Assembly: GCA_947595555.1 (NCBI GenBank)
Contig: CANQES010000012.1
Location: 1 to 22,687, forward strand
Length of the DNA stretch: 22,687 bases
DNA from: an uncultured Clostridia bacterium
Lineage (GTDB): Bacteria > Bacillota > Clostridia > TANB77 > CAG-508
Direction of reading: 5' to 3'
Part shown: one piece after another, positions 15,534 to 22,687 of the stretch
Layout: each line of letters begins with the position of its first letter
Position numbering within the stretch: position 1 is the stretch's first letter
Notes under the pieces: generated by a model
The model's input: only the letters and a program-made list of their open reading frames with translations
Database searches by the model: none
Told to the model about the DNA's origin: nothing
Made by a program: the position numbers and the translations under genes

Positions 15534-18500
15534 ATGAAAGAAAAAATATATAATTTTACTAACCCTCAAAATTCTATATGGCTTACTGATAATTTTTTCC
15601 AATCTGATAATATTTCTAATGTCGGTGGAGCTTTATTGTTTGAAGAAAAAGTGGATTTTGATTTGTTGGAAAAGGCTATTTTTTTGTTTATTGAGAAAAA
15701 TGATACTATGAGATTTGCTTTTCGATTAGTTGATTCTATTCCTTTTCAATATGTAAAGAAATTTAAATCTTCTAAATTAGAAAAGTTTTATTTTTCTTCT
15801 AAAGAGGAGCTTTCTCTTGCTGAAGATGATTTTGTTAATGTTAATCTTAATGCTTGTGATGAATTTTTATTTTCTTTTAAATTGATAGAGTTTCCTGATG
15901 GTACGGGTGGTTTTCACGCTACTTTGCATCATTTGATTGTTGATGCTTGGAGTATGAGCCTTTTGATTGATGAAATTACTTCTTTGTATTCTGATTTGAA
16001 AAATAATAGATATATTAGTGATGAAGACTATCCTTCTTATGTTGACTATATTCGTTCTGAGGAGCTTTATGTTAAATCTGAAAAGTTTCAAAAAGATACT
16101 TCTTATTGGCAGGAAACTTTTGATTGCCCTCCTAGTTTAGTGTCTTTTTCATCTAAGACTTCTTATAATACATCACAAAAAGCTGATAGATTTATTTATC
16201 CTTTAGAGAATAGTAAAGATATTAATGAGTTTTGCAAAGAGCATGATATTCCTATTTTCTCATTTTTTGTTACACTTTTTTCTCTTTATCTATATAAAAT
16301 TTCAAATGTTAATGATATTGTTTTGGGAACACCTATTTTAAATCGTAATGGGTTTAAAGAGAAAAATACTATAGGAATGTTTGTTAATACTTTGCCTATG
16401 AAGGTTTCTATTGACCCTACTTTGAATTTTGTTGAACTTGCTAAACAGGTTTCAAAGTTGCAATTTTCATTGTTTAGGCATCATAAGTATCCTTATTCTG
16501 ACATTCTAAAATTTGTTAGAAAAAAATATGATTTTTCTAATAATTTGTATGATACTATTATTTCTTATCAAAATGCAAGAGATAATTTGCAGTCTTCTGA
16601 TTTGAAATATTCTACACATTGGAATTTCTGCGGTTCTATTTCTCACAGTTTGGATATTCATATTTATGATATGGATGATAGCGGAATTTTAAAGTTTTAT
16701 TATGATTATCAGGTTGAGAAGTTTAGTGAAAAAGAGATTAAAAATATAAATTATCGAATTATATACATGATAAAACAAATTTTGTCTAATGATGCTATTT
16801 TAACAAGTGATATTGAATTGCTAGATGATTATGAAAAAAATCGTTTGGCTGATTTTAATGGTTCAATGGTTGATGATTCTATTGATGATACTTTGATTGC
16901 CCTTTTTGAGAAACAGGTAAATAAGACTCCTAAACATATAGCTTTAAAATTTAAGGATGAAGAGCTTACTTATCAACAATTGTATAATAAAGTTTGTAAG
17001 TTAGCTAATTTATTGAGAAAAAAAGGCATTTCAAAAGGGAAACCTGTTGTACTATTGATTAATCGTAGTATGGAAATGGTTATTGCTATGTTAGCTACTC
17101 TTAAAGCTGGTGGCTATTATATTGCAATTGATCCTTTTTGGCCTAATGATAGGATTGAATTTATTATTCAAAATAGTGATAGTAATTTTTTGATTACTAG
17201 TGAAAGATATGTTGCTAATTATGAAGATAAACTTACTTGTATTTTAGTGGAGACTATACCTAGTTTAAAAGATGCTTCTGTTCTTCCAAATTCAACGACT
17301 CCTGATGATTTGGCTTATATTTTGTACACTTCTGGCTCTACTGGAGAACCAAAGGGAACTCTTATTACTAATCGTAATGTTGTTGGTTTATTGCATGCTA
17401 CTAATAATATATTTAACCAAAATGAACAAGATGTTTGGACTTTATTTCATACTTATACTTTTGATTTTTCAACATGGGAAATTTTTGGTTGTTTGCTTTA
17501 TGGTGGAAAGTTGGTTGTTATTCCAAAAGAGGTAACTACTAATCCAAAGGAATTTTTTAATTTAGTAATTCATGAGAAAGTTACTATTTTAAATCAAACT
17601 CCTACTTTCTTTTATAAGGTTCTTGAACAAGAGAAGCTGTTTGATTTGTCTTCTTCTGATTTATCTATTCGCTATATTATCTTAGGTGGAGAGGCAGTTC
17701 AGGCAAAACCTTTAAAATATTTTAAAAATAAATATCCTGATATAAAAATTTATAATGGCTATGGTCCTACTGAAACTACAGTTTTTGCTGTGATGGGAGA
17801 GATAACTGATGAAGATATTTTTGGGGACGATATTTATATTGGTAAGCCAATTATGAATTATCAAATTTATATTTTAAATAATGAATTGAAACCACTTCCT
17901 ATTGGTGTTGATGGAGAAATTTGTATTGGCGGTGCTGGAGTTTGCAATGGCTATTTTAAAAAACCAGATTTGACAAAGGAAAAATTTATTTATACTAAAA
18001 ATTATGGATTGTTGTATAAATCTGGTGATGTGGGGCATTTTTGCCAAGATGGTCGAATTCGTTATGTTGGTAGAAATGATAATCAAGTTAAAATTAGAGG
18101 TTTTAGAATTGAACTAGATGAAATTCAAAAACAAATTTTAAATTGTGATGATGTAAAAAAAGCTATTGTCGTTCCAGTTGAAAATAGCAATTTTACTAAA
18201 TCTTTGGTAGCATTTTTTGAGGCTTCTACTTCTGATGATATTTCTTCTCGTGTTTTGGAACAGATTAGAAAAAAGTTGACTTCTTACATGATACCTAAAA
18301 TATATCAAGTAGATGAGTTTCCTGTTACTAATAATGGTAAAGTTGATGTTAAATATTTGATTAATAATGTTTATCAGTCTACTTACAATAAACAAATTGT
18401 TGAACCTCAAAATGATTTGGAAAAGGAATTGTTGGCTATTTTGACTAGTTTAATAAATGTTCCAAATATTTCTACTACTGATGATTTTTTTGAAGATTTA

Positions 18501-19766
18501 GGCTTGGATTCTTTGAATGTTATGGATTTTACTACTAAGCTTTGTAAGTATCATGTTGAGATACAAGATATTAATAATTATTCTAATATTCAAAAATTGG
18601 CTAAAAAAATAGATGTTCATACAAATGAAAACTTTTTTGAGGATAAAATTCAAAAAGATATTTATATTGGTGATGCTAATTTTAATTATGATTTGACATA
18701 TGTGTTGTTAACTGGTGTTACTGGATTTTTAGGTTCTCATATTTTATATGAGCTATTAATTAATCCTTCTGTTTCTACCATTTATTGCTTGATTAGGAAG
18801 AAGTATAATGTTACTATTCAAGAGAGATTTGATAAGATTATTCAAAATTATTTTTCAGATTATGACTTGAAAAGTTTGATTGAACAAAAGGTTGTACTAA
18901 TTGATGGTAATTTTGAAAAGAATAATTTGGGCTTAGAAATTGCTGAATATACTGATTTGAAAAATTCAGTTACTACTGTAATTCATTGTGGCGCTAATGT
19001 TAGACATTATGGAAAATATGATGTTTTTTATCAAGCTAATGTACAAGGAACTAAAAATATTATTCATTTTTGTCTAGATTCTTCTGCTGCTTTGGCTCAT
19101 ATTTCTACAATGTCTGTTGGCGGATATTGTAAATTGGATGAGGATAAATTGCTTACTGAACAAAATATTAATGTTAATCAGAATTTTAGAAATCATGTTT
19201 ATTGTTTTACTAAATATGAGGCAGAGTGCGAAGTTTTAAAGGGCATTGCACAAAGTCAATTAAAGGCTAAAATATTTAGATTGGGTAATATTATGCCAAG
19301 ATATCGTGATGGTAGATTCCAAATTAATATGCATCAAAATGGCTTTTTGAGTAGGTTAAAAACTTTGTTGGACATGTCTGCTACTACAAAGTTGATTAAT
19401 GATTATACTATTGATATTAGCCCTGTTGACATTTGTGCTTATTGTATTATAAAATTAATGGAGATGTCGTCTACACAGACTATTTATCATATTAGTAATC
19501 CTCATGTGTTGAATGTAAAGGATATTATGAATAGTTTTTGTGTTTCTTTGAATGAGGTTGATATTGATACTTGTATTGATATGATTAAAAGCTTAAACAA
19601 GCCTTTAAATGCTCATCTTGTTAATGATTTATTGGCTTGCGAGTATAAAGAAGTTCCTTTTTCTTCTACTATTACAGTAAATGCTTTGAAAGATTTGGGA
19701 ATTTTGTGGCCAAAGATTGATGATATTTATTTGTCTAATCTTTATCAATTGATTTTACAAATATAA
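15534..19766 (+). CDS. One-module nonribosomal peptide synthetase, C-A-T-R, reductive release
   Basis: 1410 residues. Condensation domain (about 5-440): ENDTMRF, HHLIVDAWS (His132, His133, Asp137) and IGMFVNTLP, so apparently active. Adenylation domain (about 455-955): YTSGSTGEPKG near 597, GYGPTETT near 742-749, K936 in NGK. Carrier domain (about 965-1030): LGLDSL with phosphopantetheine Ser993. Terminal thioester reductase (about 1055-1405): GVTGFLG at 1061-1067 and YxxxK as Y1223/K1227. Such reductases release the chain as an aldehyde or alcohol using NAD(P)H. The specificity residues read by hand are D644, F645, W648, N687, I716, G718, G742, V750, F751, K936, resembling the threonine code DFWNIGMVHK at eight positions. 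The N-terminal condensation domain implies an acyl donor or a partner in trans. No carrier-activating transferase, MbtH protein or exporter is visible here. Fifteen bases before the kinase gene. Confidence 0.93.
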   Translation: MKEKIYNFTNPQNSIWLTDNFFQSDNISNVGGALLFEEKVDFDLLEKAIFLFIEKNDTMRFAFRLVDSIPFQYVKKFKSSKLEKFYFSSKEELSLAEDDFVNVNLNACDEFLFSFKLIEFPDGTGGFHATLHHLIVDAWSMSLLIDEITSLYSDLKNNRYISDEDYPSYVDYIRSEELYVKSEKFQKDTSYWQETFDCPPSLVSFSSKTSYNTSQKADRFIYPLENSKDINEFCKEHDIPIFSFFVTLFSLYLYKISNVNDIVLGTPILNRNGFKEKNTIGMFVNTLPMKVSIDPTLNFVELAKQVSKLQFSLFRHHKYPYSDILKFVRKKYDFSNNLYDTIISYQNARDNLQSSDLKYSTHWNFCGSISHSLDIHIYDMDDSGILKFYYDYQVEKFSEKEIKNINYRIIYMIKQILSNDAILTSDIELLDDYEKNRLADFNGSMVDDSIDDTLIALFEKQVNKTPKHIALKFKDEELTYQQLYNKVCKLANLLRKKGISKGKPVVLLINRSMEMVIAMLATLKAGGYYIAIDPFWPNDRIEFIIQNSDSNFLITSERYVANYEDKLTCILVETIPSLKDASVLPNSTTPDDLAYILYTSGSTGEPKGTLITNRNVVGLLHATNNIFNQNEQDVWTLFHTYTFDFSTWEIFGCLLYGGKLVVIPKEVTTNPKEFFNLVIHEKVTILNQTPTFFYKVLEQEKLFDLSSSDLSIRYIILGGEAVQAKPLKYFKNKYPDIKIYNGYGPTETTVFAVMGEITDEDIFGDDIYIGKPIMNYQIYILNNELKPLPIGVDGEICIGGAGVCNGYFKKPDLTKEKFIYTKNYGLLYKSGDVGHFCQDGRIRYVGRNDNQVKIRGFRIELDEIQKQILNCDDVKKAIVVPVENSNFTKSLVAFFEASTSDDISSRVLEQIRKKLTSYMIPKIYQVDEFPVTNNGKVDVKYLINNVYQSTYNKQIVEPQNDLEKELLAILTSLINVPNISTTDDFFEDLGLDSLNVMDFTTKLCKYHVEIQDINNYSNIQKLAKKIDVHTNENFFEDKIQKDIYIGDANFNYDLTYVLLTGVTGFLGSHILYELLINPSVSTIYCLIRKKYNVTIQERFDKIIQNYFSDYDLKSLIEQKVVLIDGNFEKNNLGLEIAEYTDLKNSVTTVIHCGANVRHYGKYDVFYQANVQGTKNIIHFCLDSSAALAHISTMSVGGYCKLDEDKLLTEQNINVNQNFRNHVYCFTKYEAECEVLKGIAQSQLKAKIFRLGNIMPRYRDGRFQINMHQNGFLSRLKTLLDMSATTKLINDYTIDISPVDICAYCIIKLMEMSSTQTIYHISNPHVLNVKDIMNSFCVSLNEVDIDTCIDMIKSLNKPLNAHLVNDLLACEYKEVPFSSTITVNALKDLGILWPKIDDIYLSNLYQLILQI

Positions 19767-19781
19767 GTTTAGGAGTTACTT

Positions 19782-21776
19782 ATGAAAAAATTTAAGTTTA
19801 AAATTTATTCAAAAATAATATTGGTCGATGTCCTTCTAGTACTTGGTATGTCTTTGTTGGTACCAGTGCTTTCTGGCTATCCTCCTTTTTCAGAGGAGGC
19901 TAGCTTTCAAATTCAAATTGAGGGTTTGACACATACTCAACAATATATGCTTCTAGGTTTATTTGGTATTCTTTTGCATTTATTTTTTATTAGATTATTT
20001 TCACGTAACATTTGTACTTTTTTGGATGCCTATGATAATAAAAAGACATGTTCTAAAGAGTTTATTAGAAAAATTCGTGAAGATTGCTTTTCTATGAATA
20101 CTAAAATATTTATCTTGGAGCTGGTTGTTTTAACCATTTTACTTGCTATTTTATTTACTAATGTTAAGATTAGTATTGTTTTGTGTATTAAATTTTTGTT
20201 GATTTATTTTTCTTTTATTATGTCTTCTGCTATTATTTATATTCTTTTAATTAGAGATGATTTAAATGGCGTTATTCAAAAAACTTATGAGTTTTATGGA
20301 GAAATGCTTTTACATTGCAAAAAGACAAAGTTTAATAATAATTTGACTAAACATTTATTACCTTTCTTTTTTATTATAACTGTTATTACATGTTTATTAG
20401 GATATTCTAAGGTTTGTGATACTTTGGGAGAAAGTTCTTATTACTATTATAATCTTTATTTGAATAATTTGGATTATTCTTCTCTTTCTTTGTCTAGTTT
20501 AAAGGAAGAGCTAAATAAGATTCCCCTAAAGAATAATGATGATTATTATATGATTTTGTTTGATAAACATAATAAGGATTCTATTTACTTTTCTTCTACT
20601 GATGGATATGTTTCTGACTTTTTCTTGATTTATATGAATAATTATGCTTCTCAAACAAATGGTAGAATTTATGAGTATTTCGGTGTTGAAGAACAGGCTT
20701 ATCTTAAAGATGTTACATTGGGTTCTGGTGAAACTATAAGTGTCGGATTTAAGTATTCTAATACTAGTATAGATACTATCGTTTTCTTTGTTACTGTTGT
20801 TATTCTTTCTACTCTTGCTTATACTTCTGCTTTGACTTTCTGGGCTAAAAATACAAGTAAAAGTATTATAGATGTTTCTAATAGCATGATAGACATCGCT
20901 ACTCACGAGAATATTGAAAAGGCTAATCCTCTTCCTATTTTGTCAACAGATGAAATTGGAGATTTGACTTCTGCTTTTAATAAGATTCAAAAGCTTACTA
21001 ATAAGCATATTGAACAAATTCAAGATAATACAGATATGCTTATGGAAAAAGAGCGTCTTGCTTCTCTTGGTCAATTGATTGGTGGTATTGCTCATAACTT
21101 GAAAACTCCTATCATGTCAATTTCAGGTGCTGCAGAAGGTTTGACTGATTTGATTAAGGAGTATGATTCTTCTATTGATGACCCAGAGGTTAATAGTCAA
21201 GATCATCACGATATTGCTCATGATATGTCTGATTGGGTTTCTAAAATTAAAACTCATACAGAGTATATGTCTGATGTTATTACAGCTGTAAAAGGTCAGG
21301 CTGTTACTCTTTCTAATGAAGATGAGATTTCTTTTACAGTTGGCGAATTGCTAAAAAGAGTCGATATTCTTATGAAACATGAGTTGAAAAATGCTATTGT
21401 TTATTTGAATATTTCTATGAAGACTGATGAGCATACTTTGATTCATGGTGATGTTAATAGCTTGGTTCAGGTTATTAATAATATGATATCAAATTCTATC
21501 CAAGCTTATAATGGTAAGCCTGAACAGAATATTGATTTGTCCGTTTTTAAAGAGGATAATAGCTTGATTATTTCTATTAAAGATTATGCTGCTGGTATTC
21601 CTAAACATGTTTTGGATAAGTTGTTTAAGGAGATGATTACTACTAAGGGAAAGAATGGTACTGGACTTGGCTTATATATGTCTTATTCTACTATTCGTGC
21701 TCATTTTAATGGTACTATTACTGTTGATTCTGAAGAGGGTTCTGGTACTACCTTCAAAATTATTCTTCCTTTGTAA
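19782..21776 (+). CDS. Multi-pass membrane sensor histidine kinase
   Basis: 664 residues. Six predicted transmembrane helices at about 10-32, 54-74, 108-127, 130-155, 190-208 and 327-350. An extracytoplasmic domain of about 115 residues lies between the fifth and sixth (SSYYYYNLYLNNL to SVGFKYSNTS) and is the likely sensor. A HAMP-like linker (about 350-405, with DEIGDLTSAFN) is followed by the dimerisation/phosphotransfer helix with H438 in GGIAHNLKTP. The ATPase domain (about 530-664) shows the N box (NNMISNSIQAYN), DYAAGIP, and GKNGTGLGL. RBS TAGGAGT lies five bases before the ATG. It is co-transcribed with the NRPS (15-base gap) and followed by a strong terminator, then a response regulator. 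The stimulus is unknown; sensing of the NRPS product is inference. Confidence 0.92.
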   Translation: MKKFKFKIYSKIILVDVLLVLGMSLLVPVLSGYPPFSEEASFQIQIEGLTHTQQYMLLGLFGILLHLFFIRLFSRNICTFLDAYDNKKTCSKEFIRKIREDCFSMNTKIFILELVVLTILLAILFTNVKISIVLCIKFLLIYFSFIMSSAIIYILLIRDDLNGVIQKTYEFYGEMLLHCKKTKFNNNLTKHLLPFFFIITVITCLLGYSKVCDTLGESSYYYYNLYLNNLDYSSLSLSSLKEELNKIPLKNNDDYYMILFDKHNKDSIYFSSTDGYVSDFFLIYMNNYASQTNGRIYEYFGVEEQAYLKDVTLGSGETISVGFKYSNTSIDTIVFFVTVVILSTLAYTSALTFWAKNTSKSIIDVSNSMIDIATHENIEKANPLPILSTDEIGDLTSAFNKIQKLTNKHIEQIQDNTDMLMEKERLASLGQLIGGIAHNLKTPIMSISGAAEGLTDLIKEYDSSIDDPEVNSQDHHDIAHDMSDWVSKIKTHTEYMSDVITAVKGQAVTLSNEDEISFTVGELLKRVDILMKHELKNAIVYLNISMKTDEHTLIHGDVNSLVQVINNMISNSIQAYNGKPEQNIDLSVFKEDNSLIISIKDYAAGIPKHVLDKLFKEMITTKGKNGTGLGLYMSYSTIRAHFNGTITVDSEEGSGTTFKIILPL

Positions 21777-21816
21777 GAGAGGAATTGGGGACGGTCCCAA
21801 TTCCTCTCTTTTTTTT
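21777..21816 (+). terminator. Strong rho-independent terminator made from the GGGGAC repeat
   Basis: GAGAGGAATTGGG (21777-21789), loop GACGGT, CCCAATTCCTCTC (21796-21808): 13 perfect base pairs followed by eight T residues. It begins immediately after the kinase stop codon and should end the NRPS-kinase transcript. It shares its core with 14135-14163 and 15378-15418. Confidence 0.9.
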
Positions 21817-21826
21817 GAAAAAAGTA

Positions 21827-21855
21827 TTGATTTTTCCACTTTTTATTAATATAAT
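21827..21855 (+). promoter_or_regulatory. Sigma-A type promoter of the response regulator gene
   Basis: TTGATT (21827-21832) and perfect TATAAT (21850-21855) spaced by 17 bases. The leader would be about 23 bases, with TGAGGT before the ATG at 21885. This makes the regulator a separate transcription unit from the kinase. Confidence 0.6.
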
Positions 21856-21884
21856 GTTGAAAAATAGTATTATTGAGGTAAAAT

Positions 21885-22687
21885 ATGAGAAAAGGTTTAC
21901 AAAATTTAGATACTAATGAAAATAGAGGTTATAAGATTATTGCTGTTGATGATGAAGAAGGCATTATTGATTCTTTATCTATCTTTTTAAAAAGGTCTGG
22001 CTATGAGTTTATTGGGGTTACTGACCCAATGGATGCTATTGAAAGAGTGAGGCATGAGCATTTTGATTTGATGATTTTAGATTTTATTATGACTCCTATT
22101 CATGGTGATCAGGTAGTTGAGGAGATTCGTACTTTTAATAAAGAGTTGTATATTTTGCTTTTGACTGGTCATAAGGATTTAGCTCCGCCTTTGGAAACTA
22201 TCCGAAGATTGGATATTCAGGGGTATTGCGAAAAGAGTGATAAATTTGATCAATTGTTGTTGCTTATAGAGTCTGGTATTAAGTCTATTGCTCAAATGAA
22301 TGAGATTAAGAAAATTAATGAAGAGCTAGAGACATCTTATTTAGAGAGTATCGAAACTTTGCGTTATACTGTTGAGGCTAAGGATTCTTATACTAGAGGT
22401 CATTCTGATAGGGTTGCTCAATATTCTGTTTTAATTGGAAAACATCTTGGTTTATCAGATGATGATTTAAGAACTTTACGAATTGGTGGGTTGTTCCACG
22501 ATATTGGAAAGATAGGCGTTCCTGATAGTATTTTATTAAAGGATGCTAAGTTGACTGATGATGAATATTCCGAAATTAAAAATCATCCTTCTATTGGTGC
22601 TCATATCTTATCAACGGCTACTATTTTTAAGAGTATGATTCCTATTGTTAAACATCATCATGAAAGGTTTGATGGTCATGGCTATCC
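21885..22687 (+). CDS. Response regulator with REC and HD-GYP domains, C-terminus cut by window end
   Basis: 267 residues are visible and the frame stays open to the edge. The receiver domain (about 16-130) has the acidic pocket VDDEE (Asp22, Asp23), phospho-acceptor Asp66 in LILDF-type sequence (MILDFIMTP), Thr94 and Lys117. A helical linker (about 130-155) leads into an HD-GYP domain: RGHSDRVA near 171-178, FHDIGKIGVPD (His205, Asp206), NHPSIGAHIL, and KHHHERFDGHGYP at the very end. HD-GYP proteins with these residues usually hydrolyse cyclic di-GMP (some cGAMP). The start is the ATG at 21885 after TGAGGT. Adjacent to the kinase, its likely phosphodonor, but with its own promoter. Unlike most response regulators it would act through a second messenger rather than DNA binding. 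Confidence 0.93.
   Translation, partial: MRKGLQNLDTNENRGYKIIAVDDEEGIIDSLSIFLKRSGYEFIGVTDPMDAIERVRHEHFDLMILDFIMTPIHGDQVVEEIRTFNKELYILLLTGHKDLAPPLETIRRLDIQGYCEKSDKFDQLLLLIESGIKSIAQMNEIKKINEELETSYLESIETLRYTVEAKDSYTRGHSDRVAQYSVLIGKHLGLSDDDLRTLRIGGLFHDIGKIGVPDSILLKDAKLTDDEYSEIKNHPSIGAHILSTATIFKSMIPIVKHHHERFDGHGY

Noticed and set aside
17822..17833. GGGGAC inside the NRPS gene as another copy of the extragenic repeat
   Set aside because: Only the six-base core matches; the flanks encode normal adenylation-domain sequence with no arm of the repeat.
14135..21816. The GGGGAC repeats as a CRISPR array
   Set aside because: Copies are few, far apart or directly tandem without spacers, and no cas genes are present.

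Overview
The window looks like a chromosomal segment of a low-GC Clostridia-type Firmicute, most likely an uncultured or gut-associated lineage. Codons are strongly AT-rich, ribosome binding sites are AGGAGG-like, and TTG is a frequent start codon. The gene order radC-mreB-mreC-mreD-mrdA-minC is the classical Firmicute cell-shape/division cluster. MecA and DUF4321 homologues, plus two small proteins I recall from clostridial genomes, fit the same assignment. No rRNA, tRNA, CRISPR array or transposase gene was seen.

Layout. Positions 1-4983 (minus strand) hold a surface-protein operon: a 1614-residue secreted, C-terminally membrane-anchored protein with DUF11-like and SdrD-B-like domains, translationally coupled (ATGA overlap) to a second signal-peptide protein cut by the window edge. 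Positions 5288-5951 (plus) hold two overlapping small genes of unknown function. Positions 5957-12162 (minus) hold one long operon, DUF4321-radC-mreB-mreC-mreD-mrdA(PBP2)-minC, behind a clear sigma-A type promoter at 12226-12254. mreB carries a one-base insertion as given. minD does not follow minC. Positions 12383-14120 (plus) hold a MecA-type adaptor gene and an M23 (LytM-type) peptidase gene that also carries a one-base insertion. Positions 14167-15303 (minus) hold an HtrA/DegP-like membrane-anchored serine protease.

Positions 15437-22687 (plus) are the most unusual part. A near-consensus promoter drives a one-module nonribosomal peptide synthetase with intact condensation, adenylation, carrier and NAD(P)H-dependent terminal reductase domains. 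Fifteen bases later comes a six-pass membrane histidine kinase. After a strong hairpin terminator and a separate promoter comes a REC-HD-GYP response regulator, truncated by the window end. My reading, which is inference, is a small peptide-aldehyde or acyl-aminoaldehyde biosynthesis unit tied to its own two-component and cyclic-di-GMP-type signalling. The adenylation specificity residues, read by hand, resemble the threonine code.

Two further patterns cut across genes. A GGGGAC-cored repeat occurs at 14135, in tandem at 15378, and at 21777, bounding the protease and the NRPS-kinase blocks. The 5288 gene and the M23 gene share the same promoter-RBS-TTG layout over 50 bases, with a -10 element resembling that of sporulation sigma-E.
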